Of a DNA stretch of 23,532 nucleotides, positions 8,405 to 14,761 are shown piece after piece. The notes beneath the pieces were generated by a model, which saw only the letters and a program-made list of their open reading frames with translations, had not been told where the DNA came from and searched no databases. The stretch spans positions 1-23,532 of the forward strand of contig CAKVEH010000004.1 of assembly GCA_934728205.1 (NCBI GenBank), written 5' to 3'. The DNA comes from an uncultured Helicobacteraceae bacterium (GTDB lineage: Bacteria > Campylobacterota > Campylobacteria > Campylobacterales > Helicobacteraceae). The number at the start of each line of letters is the position of its first letter. Position 1 is the first letter of the stretch. Position numbers and translations under genes: made by a program.

Positions 8405-8670
8405 TAAAACTTAATGTCTTTAATCATATTAAGTAGCATAGTCGCATAATCTGTAACCATACCAATCATCCACGGCATTGTAAAGATGATAACCGCCACA
8501 ACTGCGAGAATCTTAGGCACGAAGCTCAATGTCATTTCGTTAATTTGCGTGGTCGCCTGAAATATACTTACCAAAAGCCCCACAATAAGCCCAGCTAAAA
8601 GCATAGGGAGTGAAAGAATAAGTGTGAGTTTATAAGTTTGAATTGCCAAAGACATTAGTTGTGATTCCAT
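8404..8670 (-). CDS. fliQ: Flagellar export apparatus protein FliQ
   Basis: An 88-residue protein with two long membrane helices, which is the whole of FliQ. The typical motifs are present: LILSLPMLLAGLIVGLLVSI followed by FQATTQINEMTLSFVPKI, and a second helix ending near residue 70. FliQ is part of the FliPQR core of the flagellar type III export gate in the inner membrane. A ribosome binding site AAGGA lies 7 bases before ATG 8670. On the same strand, tRNA-Sec ends 34 bases upstream, so selC may share its transcript with fliQ and murB. This is an unusual arrangement. Confidence 0.96.
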   Translation of the reverse strand: MESQLMSLAIQTYKLTLILSLPMLLAGLIVGLLVSIFQATTQINEMTLSFVPKILAVVAVIIFTMPWMIGMVTDYATMLLNMIKDIKF

Positions 8671-8704
8671 TCATCGTCCTTTATCCATAAATTTAGCATC
8701 CATT

Positions 8705-8802
8705 TGGCGAGAAGGCGAGAGAATCGAACTCCCCAAAAGCTAGACACTTAGCCTTTCATTAGGTTTGAAGCCTAAGGCGCACACCAGCACACTTGCCTCC
8801 CA
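8705..8802 (-). tRNA. selC: Selenocysteine tRNA (anticodon TCA)
   Basis: A tRNA of about 98 bases, the longest in the window. The anticodon stem TTAGG/CCTAA encloses loop CTTCAAA, giving anticodon TCA (8768-8766). The variable arm is an 8-bp stem (AAAGGCTA with TAGCTTTT, one G-T pair). The D stem is six pairs (GTGTGC/GTGCGC), the T stem GGGAG/CTCTC, then an 8-base acceptor strand, discriminator G and encoded CCA (8707-8705). This is the bacterial 8+5 tRNA-Sec architecture. The 5' acceptor strand TGGGAGGC leaves its first base opposite C (mismatch) and includes two G-T pairs, so the 5' end could be 8801 or 8802. It is divergent from selA and lies upstream of fliQ. Confidence 0.93.
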
Positions 8803-8826
8803 ATCTCTAAGCCATTCAATACACCT

Positions 8827-8854
8827 CTTAAAGATTCCATTTTGGAATCCTAAG
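8827..8854. repeat. Imperfect dyad between selC and selA
   Basis: CTTA-aa-GATTCCA (8827-8839), a TTT spacer, then TGGAATC-c-TAAG (8843-8854). The inner 7-bp arms are perfect, the outer 4-bp arms are perfect, and a small asymmetric bulge separates them. It covers the expected -35 position of the selA promoter. It could be an operator, or part of the promoter region of divergent selC. Confidence 0.5.
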
Positions 8855-8863
8855 TGCTATAAT
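8855..8863 (+). promoter_or_regulatory. Extended -10 promoter of selA
   Basis: TG-C-TATAAT is an ideal extended -10 element (TATAAT at 8858-8863). The -35 position (TTCCAT, 8835-8840) is poor and lies inside the dyad. Transcription would begin near 8870, leaving a leader of about 25 bases before selA. Confidence 0.65.
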
Positions 8864-8894
8864 ACCATAAATTATTTTAAATCAAGGCATAGGT

Positions 8895-10331
8895 ATGCAC
8901 ACACAACAAAACCAAATGAGACTTTTGCCAAAGGTTGATTACTTGCTGGGTTTAGAGATTTTTAATGCGTGCAATAAAGACACTCTAAAACCTATTATCC
9001 ACAAACATTTAAACGCATTAAGAGAGGGCATAAAGTCCAACAATATAGATTGCCTAGAAGAAGTCCTCCAATCTTTGCCAAATATCATTAAGCGCGAATA
9101 TGATTCTATCCTTACCCCAAGTCTTGTGCCCGTAGTGAATGCCACAGGTGTAGTTTTGCAGACAAATTTAGGACGCAGTGTGTTTGATAATGCTATCATA
9201 GAGCGTGTAATACCACTACTTGCGCGTTATAGCACACTAGAATATGACCTTATAAAAGGCGAGCGTGCTAGCCGCTATATGCACGCAAACACACTACTAA
9301 AGGCTCTTTTTGGTGAAGAATATGAATTTTTGCTTGTAAACAACAATGCAGCGGCAGTCTTGCTTGTTTTACAAACCTTTGCTAAAGACAAAGAAGTTAT
9401 TATTTCGCGCGGTGAACTTGTAGAAATTGGCGGAGCATTTAGAATCCCAGAGGTGATGAAATGTGCAGGGAGCGTTTTGCGTGAAGTGGGTGCGACTAAT
9501 AAAACACATTTGCAAGATTATCAAAACGCTATAAATGAGCAAAGTGCGATTATTATGAAAGCACATCAAAGTAATTTCGCGCAGGTTGGCTTTTGCACAC
9601 AAGTGCCAATGCAAGAAATAACTACTCTAGCGCAAGAAAACGGGTTGATTGACTATTATGATGTTGGCAGTGGATTTGTGGGGGCGGAATTTGATGACAC
9701 AGATTCTAAATTTGTAAAAAATTTGCACACCAAAGAGCCAAGTTTAAAAGAGATTTTCACACTAAAGCCTTCGCTCGTGAGTTTTAGCGGAGATAAACTC
9801 TTTGGAAGTGCGCAAACAGGAATCATCGCTGGCAAAAAAGAGTTGATTGAGAGACTTAAGAGCAATCATCTTTTACGTGCCTTGCGTGTAGATAAACTCT
9901 GCATAAGCACATTGCAAGCGACCTTAGAACTTTATATCAAACGAGAGTTAGATAAAATCCCTACTCTTGCGATGCTTCATTGCTCGCTAGATTCCTTACA
10001 AAATCGTGCAAATGCCTTTATAACAATGCTAAACCAAGCTGATTTAAGCAGCTTTAGCTTTGAGTTACTTGAGCTAGATTCTGTGGCTGGTGGTGGAAGT
10101 TTGCCTGATAATACTTTTAAAAGCTATGGCATTGGGATTAAAACTAAAGCTATGAGTGCAGCACATTTAGAATCAACATTACGAAAAGAATTTTTTATCA
10201 TCACAAGGGTTTTTAGGCAACTTGTAGCTATCGATATGCGCACATTGCTTCAAGGCGATGAGAATCAAATCGTGCAATCGCTACAAAGTATTCAAAAGCA
10301 ATTAGACAAATCTAACACACAAAACACATAA
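8895..10331 (+). CDS. selA: L-seryl-tRNA(Sec) selenium transferase
   Basis: A 478-residue PLP enzyme that converts Ser-tRNA(Sec) to Sec-tRNA(Sec) using selenophosphate; it forms a decamer in the cytoplasm. Landmarks: the N-terminal tRNA-binding segment (about 1-75), VPVVNATGVVLQTNLGRS (the family hallmark), NNNAAAVLLVL, REVGATNKTHLQDY, and the PLP lysine 301 in SFSGDKLFGSAQTGII. The C-terminal part contains DSVAGGGSLPD. Length is normal. The start ATG 8895 has AAGG 7 bases upstream. It is followed after 10 bases by selB, so it is one operon. The match to tRNA-Sec in the same locus confirms selenocysteine use. Confidence 0.97.
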   Translation: MHTQQNQMRLLPKVDYLLGLEIFNACNKDTLKPIIHKHLNALREGIKSNNIDCLEEVLQSLPNIIKREYDSILTPSLVPVVNATGVVLQTNLGRSVFDNAIIERVIPLLARYSTLEYDLIKGERASRYMHANTLLKALFGEEYEFLLVNNNAAAVLLVLQTFAKDKEVIISRGELVEIGGAFRIPEVMKCAGSVLREVGATNKTHLQDYQNAINEQSAIIMKAHQSNFAQVGFCTQVPMQEITTLAQENGLIDYYDVGSGFVGAEFDDTDSKFVKNLHTKEPSLKEIFTLKPSLVSFSGDKLFGSAQTGIIAGKKELIERLKSNHLLRALRVDKLCISTLQATLELYIKRELDKIPTLAMLHCSLDSLQNRANAFITMLNQADLSSFSFELLELDSVAGGGSLPDNTFKSYGIGIKTKAMSAAHLESTLRKEFFIITRVFRQLVAIDMRTLLQGDENQIVQSLQSIQKQLDKSNTQNT

Positions 10332-10341
10332 AGATTACTAA

Positions 10342-12264
10342 ATGAATACCCAAACACCAAATACCTCTAATAATGATATTATCGTGGGGCTAGCGGGGCA
10401 TATTGACCACGGCAAGACTTCTCTTATCCGCGCACTTAATGGCTTTGATGGTGATAGTTTAGAGGAGGAAAAAAAACGAGGCATTACCCTTGATTTAAGC
10501 TTTTCACACCTTAATCTTTCATCGCGCAATGTCGCTTTTATCGATGTGCCCGGACACGAAAAGCTAGTAAAAAATATGATTGCTGGGGTATTTGGTTTTG
10601 ATATATTGCTTCTTGTGGTAGCGAGCGATGATGGGCTTATGCCACAGAGCTTTGAACATCTACAAATCGCAGATATGCTTGGAATCAAACATTGCATTTG
10701 TGTGCTTAGCAAAGTAGATAAAGTCTCTAGTGAGCTAGTGCAAAAGCGCAAAAAAGAAATTACACAAGCCTTTAAGGATTTGCATATCCGCTTAGATGGC
10801 ATTTTTGAGTTTAGTATATTTGATAGCAACAACAAACCATATCCACAGCCTACGCCAAATACACACAATCCCAACCCTTACACAAACGATATTGTAGAGT
10901 TTTTGCGCTCTTATCAAAAGCCACAAAGACACGACTTTGGTATGATTGTATATTATATCGATAGAGTGTTTAGTATTAGTGGGGCTGGGTGTGTATGCAC
11001 GGGCACGCTTGCAAGTGGGAGTATCAAAAAGGGCGATAGTGTCTTTGTTTGTGAATTGCAAAAAGAGTTTATCGTGCGCTCACTACAAATCCACGACACG
11101 CCACAAGAAATCGCTTCCCCATCACATCGTGTAGCACTTAATCTTGCTAACATTCAAGCCAATGAGCTAAAGCGTGGCTTTTTACTCTCGCAAAAAGGCT
11201 TTATTCGCGGTTCTTGTTATATTGATGTCAAGTTACGGACATTTAATGCAAAGAATCTCACTTCAAATACCACTTATCAGCTCTACATTGGTGCAAAGCG
11301 CATTAGTGTGAAACTAAATATTTTAGAATCCAAACAGAGCGAAACTTTTGCTCAACTAAGCTCCAAAACACCAATTTTTAGCCTTTTTAAACAACATATC
11401 ATCATTCGCGATGGCAACGAAAGCATCGCTGGAGGAATCGTGCTTAATCCCATTAGCGACCCTATCAAAAGAAAACAAAAAGTCTCGCTCCTTCACGCAC
11501 TTGATTCTAATAACTTTATCCAAGCCTTTGAAATCCTCGCAAAAATCCATAAAAAAGGCTTTGGTGTAGTAAGCTCTACACAGCGATTTGGGCTAAGCCA
11601 TACGCAAGCTATTGACATTATGGAGGAGTTACAAAGCACCAAAGGGAATATATTTTTTGATAAAAGAGATTTAGTCGCCTACCCCATTAGCCAACTTGAA
11701 TATCTAAAAAATGAAATCCTAAATATTTTTAGCAAAAATAAAAACGCCCTCCTTTCAGCAAAAAGCCTGCAAATCAAACACAAATGGGCAAGTATAGAAT
11801 TTTTACAAAAAGCACTTGATGGGCTTGTAGCTGAAAAATCTATCAAACAACAAGAATCTCTCTACTTAGTAAAAAACAACGAAATACACAACATCAAAGA
11901 TTTTTTGCAAAAAGAAATTTTACGCATTTTACAAAACCAAAAATTCACTCCCCCTGCGCCATATAACATATATGACAACCTAAACATTGATAGAGCCACA
12001 GGCGATAGCGCACTCAAAGCACTAAGTAAATCACAAAAAGTTGTAAGGATAGCGCATAATCTTTTTATTGAATCTAGCGCGCTTAACGAAGTGATAAATA
12101 CAATGCGTCAAATCCTTAACGCCAATGGTTATATTGACATTACGCTATTAAAAGAAAAGCTCCCGCTAAGTCGCAAATATTTAATCAATTATTTAGAATA
12201 CTTAGATAATTTTAATGATATTGTGCGAGAGGGTGATAAACGCATTTCACGCTTTAATGCTTAA
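10342..12264 (+). CDS. selB: Selenocysteine-specific elongation factor SelB
   Basis: A 640-residue GTPase that carries Sec-tRNA(Sec) to the ribosome at UGA codons followed by a SECIS hairpin. GTPase motifs: GHIDHGKTS (19-27), RGITL (46-50), DVPGH (68-72) and SKVD (123-126). The EF-Tu-like domains 2-3 follow (SISGAGCVCTGTLASG onward). The C-terminal third holds the winged-helix repeats that bind SECIS RNA. Oddities: a Pro/Asn/Thr-rich stretch at about 161-182 lies just after the GTPase G5 position, and its TPNT...NDI words resemble the protein's own N-terminus (TPNTSNNDI). The ribosome binding site is weak; coupling to selA is likely. Confidence 0.96.
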   Translation: MNTQTPNTSNNDIIVGLAGHIDHGKTSLIRALNGFDGDSLEEEKKRGITLDLSFSHLNLSSRNVAFIDVPGHEKLVKNMIAGVFGFDILLLVVASDDGLMPQSFEHLQIADMLGIKHCICVLSKVDKVSSELVQKRKKEITQAFKDLHIRLDGIFEFSIFDSNNKPYPQPTPNTHNPNPYTNDIVEFLRSYQKPQRHDFGMIVYYIDRVFSISGAGCVCTGTLASGSIKKGDSVFVCELQKEFIVRSLQIHDTPQEIASPSHRVALNLANIQANELKRGFLLSQKGFIRGSCYIDVKLRTFNAKNLTSNTTYQLYIGAKRISVKLNILESKQSETFAQLSSKTPIFSLFKQHIIIRDGNESIAGGIVLNPISDPIKRKQKVSLLHALDSNNFIQAFEILAKIHKKGFGVVSSTQRFGLSHTQAIDIMEELQSTKGNIFFDKRDLVAYPISQLEYLKNEILNIFSKNKNALLSAKSLQIKHKWASIEFLQKALDGLVAEKSIKQQESLYLVKNNEIHNIKDFLQKEILRILQNQKFTPPAPYNIYDNLNIDRATGDSALKALSKSQKVVRIAHNLFIESSALNEVINTMRQILNANGYIDITLLKEKLPLSRKYLINYLEYLDNFNDIVREGDKRISRFNA

Positions 12265-12281
12265 AGAATTTGGAGGTGATA

Positions 12282-13340
12282 ATGACACGCTTAGATTACT
12301 TCGCCAACTACCCACTGCATAGACAAGCCTATGACTTCTTAAGTGCCGCTAAACTTCCTAACACAAACCCTTTTAGCCTAGCAGATTCTAAGCATACTAA
12401 AGCGCAACTTGAGATTTTGCAGGCATTTTTTGGAGTGGAATTTGTGCAGTTTTTTGGTTGCACGACAGAAGATTTTGTTACGCTTTTTTTAAAATTAAGA
12501 AACAATGAAATCTTTTTAATGCCAAGTTTCTCTCAACAAGCCTATAAAAGTTTTGAGCTTATCACAGATATTCATAAAATTAACGCCAATAATTTGGCGC
12601 ATTTCACGCGCAAAAACACACAAAAACCTTGCTATATATTTCTGCCTTATATCAATGAAGATATTTTGAGTTATAATGATTTTTGTGGCATTGCACAAAG
12701 ATTAGATTCTCTTAATGCGGTGTTGCTCGTAGAGATTTCTCGTTTGTTGCAAAATGCTGATTTACATTCACTTCAAGCACTCCAAAAACTCCACCACAAA
12801 CGCGTAGCTTTGGTGCTTAACGCAGAAAATGTTGGATTACCTAGACGATATGGCATTATCGCGCATTCACTCCCAGAGCTTGCTCAATCTTTAGATTCTC
12901 TTGTGCCAAATGGCTTTTTTGAAGCACTCAATCTCTGCTTGCAAGGCATTGCTAAAGATAATGCCTTGCGTGATTATCTTGCCACTTTTCCAAATGCACC
13001 ATTTTATGAAACCCTACAAAATGAACTCGCACAAAGCGTAAGTCTCTTTACCCCTATTTCATCTTGCCCGCCAAATGCGCTGGCTTTGAGACTTTTTGGA
13101 GCAAAGGCACGCGTGCTAGCACAAAATCTACTTATTGAAAATGTAAGTGTCATCAATGGACAAGAATGCTTACTTGGGAATTTTAAGCCATCGTTTGTGC
13201 TTGGTGAAATGGGCTATGGTGAAAATGAATGCCGCGAACTTTTAAGCATTTCTTTTGTGCATTTGGATAAAGGCACATTGCAAGAATGTGCTAGAAAAAT
13301 TGCCCGCGCTTATAATAGCTTCAAAGCATTGGGAATCTAA
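12282..13340 (+). CDS. Degenerate cysteine-desulfurase-like (NifS/IscS fold) protein of the sel operon
   Basis: A protein of 352 residues that I align to NifS/IscS by eye. LDYFANYPL (4-12) matches the N-terminal YLDNNATTP; NPFS (29-32) matches NPSS; FFGCTTEDF (57-65) matches FTSGGTESN; INED (124-127) matches NNETG; VEISR (150-154) matches VDAVQ. NAEN..LPRRYG (180-191) matches SAHK..GPKGVG, so the PLP lysine is Asn183 and its His is Glu182. QECLLGNFKPSFVL (294-307) matches SACTSGSLEPSHVL, so the catalytic-loop cysteine is kept as Cys296. The RSGTEN phosphate motif is not found. Ordinary desulfurase chemistry is therefore unlikely. It starts 17 bases after selB at ATG 12282, with GGAGGT just upstream; a TTG at 12270 is not needed. 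Function unknown; a role in selenium or sulfur handling for SelA/SelD is my inference. Confidence 0.8.
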   Translation: MTRLDYFANYPLHRQAYDFLSAAKLPNTNPFSLADSKHTKAQLEILQAFFGVEFVQFFGCTTEDFVTLFLKLRNNEIFLMPSFSQQAYKSFELITDIHKINANNLAHFTRKNTQKPCYIFLPYINEDILSYNDFCGIAQRLDSLNAVLLVEISRLLQNADLHSLQALQKLHHKRVALVLNAENVGLPRRYGIIAHSLPELAQSLDSLVPNGFFEALNLCLQGIAKDNALRDYLATFPNAPFYETLQNELAQSVSLFTPISSCPPNALALRLFGAKARVLAQNLLIENVSVINGQECLLGNFKPSFVLGEMGYGENECRELLSISFVHLDKGTLQECARKIARAYNSFKALGI

Positions 13341-13359
13341 ACTAAAAATCCAATGCTTT
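13323..13359. terminator. Possible two-way terminator hairpin spanning both gene ends
   Basis: AAAGCATTGG (13323-13332) and CCAATGCTTT (13350-13359) form a perfect 10-bp stem with a 17-base loop. The stop codons of the sel-operon gene (13338-13340) and of psd (13339-13337) both lie in the loop. There is no clear T-run, so termination is possible but not proven. Confidence 0.4.
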
Positions 13360-14116
13360 GGGCAAATTTGACTTTCTCTGCGCCCGTGATACTTGGCTTA
13401 AAATCCTCGATAAAAAGCACTATGGTTGAGCCCATTTGAAACATTCCTAGCTCTTCGCCCTTGCGCACTTTTTTTGGGCTTGCATACGCATAGGTTTCAT
13501 TATATCGTCTTGTGTTTGTTTGGATTTTTGGCTCACAATGAAAGACAATAGAGCCCACATTAAGCGCACCCACCGCGACAAAGTAAAGAATCTTTTGGTT
13601 TGGCATTTTTGCTTTTAGCACCACGCGTTCATTACGGATAAAGAGATTGGCGTTTTTATGCAAAGATGGCATATTCACAGGCATCAAATCCCCTCCAAAA
13701 TAACGCAACTCCATAATCTCTAAATCACAAGGAGCGTGATAGCGATGATAATCTTTTGGAGAAAGATAGAGGTTGATATAAAACATTTCTTTTGATAATG
13801 TCTCGCCCAAAAGCTCCTCGACACTATATTGCATTCCTTTGATTTGCAACGCCTTTTTTTTCTTACTTACACCCAATTCCGTAATAAGAGAATCTGTCGG
13901 AGAAATAAGCACATTGACACTTCTATCAAAGATTCTGTTTTGTTTAAGTTTCCTTGTAAAAAGTGCGTTAAGTGTTGGGTAAGATGTGCTTTCAAACTCG
14001 CTTAAATCAATATTAAAAATAGCGACATATACGCTATTTATAAAATTTTGGATAGGGGTAGGAAATCGTGTATGTGCAAAGCAACCAAACAAACGCGAAA
14101 AAAAATTATTCATCAC
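13337..14116 (-). CDS. psd: Phosphatidylserine decarboxylase proenzyme
   Basis: A 259-residue inner-membrane enzyme that makes phosphatidylethanolamine from phosphatidylserine. Self-cleavage creates the pyruvoyl group: the motif MGST places the cut between Gly229 and Ser230, giving a long beta chain and a short 30-residue alpha chain. Other landmarks are SPTDSLI (72-78), with the protease-like aspartate, YLSPKDYHRYHAP (117-129) with the catalytic histidine, and VGALNVGSI (182-190). MGST instead of the commoner LGST is a mild variant. The gene start overlaps the stop of the upstream transporter by four bases (ATGA), and its end overlaps convergently with the sel-operon gene by three bases. Confidence 0.96.
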   Translation of the reverse strand: MMNNFFSRLFGCFAHTRFPTPIQNFINSVYVAIFNIDLSEFESTSYPTLNALFTRKLKQNRIFDRSVNVLISPTDSLITELGVSKKKKALQIKGMQYSVEELLGETLSKEMFYINLYLSPKDYHRYHAPCDLEIMELRYFGGDLMPVNMPSLHKNANLFIRNERVVLKAKMPNQKILYFVAVGALNVGSIVFHCEPKIQTNTRRYNETYAYASPKKVRKGEELGMFQMGSTIVLFIEDFKPSITGAEKVKFAQSIGFLV

Positions 14117-14715
14117 ACACTCTCTTTTGCACCTTTAGAATCTAAGTGCAGCACTCTCTTACCACGAATGGCAAACGCATAAAACAACGGTGTGTTGCAA
14201 AGATTGGAAATAACTTTAATAGCATAATCACTAAAGACCATAGCGATAATCTCTCCCTCTGGTTTGACAAACAAATATGCGATATGGAAAAATATCAGCG
14301 TATCAATAAATTGGGAAAATAAACTCGCACCATTATTGCGCAAATACCATATTTTTGGAAATTTGCGCTTAAGATAATAAAACACAAAAACATCAAGCAC
14401 TTGAGCACAACAAAACCCACACACGCTCGCACACGCAATGCGAAATTCTGCAAGCAAAATACTTGGCACAAAGGCAAGGGCAAGTCCTAACCAAAGTGTT
14501 TTAAGCACATTTGAGCGTGGATATTTTTCACTTAAAATATTCATTAGCAAAAAGCTCAATGGATAAGTAAGCGCACCGAAAGTAAGAGGTGTGTTAAAAA
14601 TATTATACTGCACGCTAAAATTTGCTAGCACGATAATGCAAGCAAAGCCAAAAGAAGCAAGTATAAATTGCGCTGTATTCATTGTCTTTTGAGAATACAA
14701 AGAATTTGCAAACAT
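14113..14715 (-). CDS. yhhQ: YhhQ/VUT-family queuosine-precursor transporter
   Basis: A 200-residue membrane protein with about six helices. Typical family features: ANFSVQYNIF near residue 31, TYPLSFLLMNILSEKYPRS (about 50-68) in the first third, and the later pattern LRNNGASLFSQFIDTLIFFHIAY, where Ser, Gln and Asp are conserved. YhhQ imports queuosine precursors such as preQ0, preQ1 or queuine for tRNA modification; which one is used here cannot be seen. The start ATG 14715 is preceded by AAGGTGGGG. A short hairpin lies in the 46-base leader. The gene is coupled to psd by an ATGA overlap. Confidence 0.88.
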   Translation of the reverse strand: MFANSLYSQKTMNTAQFILASFGFACIIVLANFSVQYNIFNTPLTFGALTYPLSFLLMNILSEKYPRSNVLKTLWLGLALAFVPSILLAEFRIACASVCGFCCAQVLDVFVFYYLKRKFPKIWYLRNNGASLFSQFIDTLIFFHIAYLFVKPEGEIIAMVFSDYAIKVISNLCNTPLFYAFAIRGKRVLHLDSKGAKESV

Positions 14716-14729
14716 TTCCCCACCTTATA

Positions 14730-14753
14730 TTGCCTACAGGGATTGCCCTGCAA
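14730..14753 (-). promoter_or_regulatory. Short leader hairpin just upstream of the yhhQ ribosome binding site
   Basis: On the minus strand, CAGGG and CCCTG form a 5-bp stem with loop CAAT, extended by TTG/CAA beyond a four-base bulge. The hairpin ends about four bases before the AAGGTGGGG ribosome binding site. It may modulate translation; I could not fit it to the preQ1-I riboswitch consensus. Confidence 0.35.
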
Positions 14754-14761
14754 TGTTGTGA

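Noticed and set aside
10338..10874. 178-codon open frame antisense to selB
   Set aside because: The opposite strand encodes clear SelB GTPase motifs. The antisense peptide is Cys/Ser-rich with no family resemblance.
14730..14753. Possible preQ1 riboswitch before yhhQ
   Set aside because: The stem-loop does not show the A-rich tail and loop bases of the preQ1-I consensus, so I list it only as an unassigned leader hairpin.
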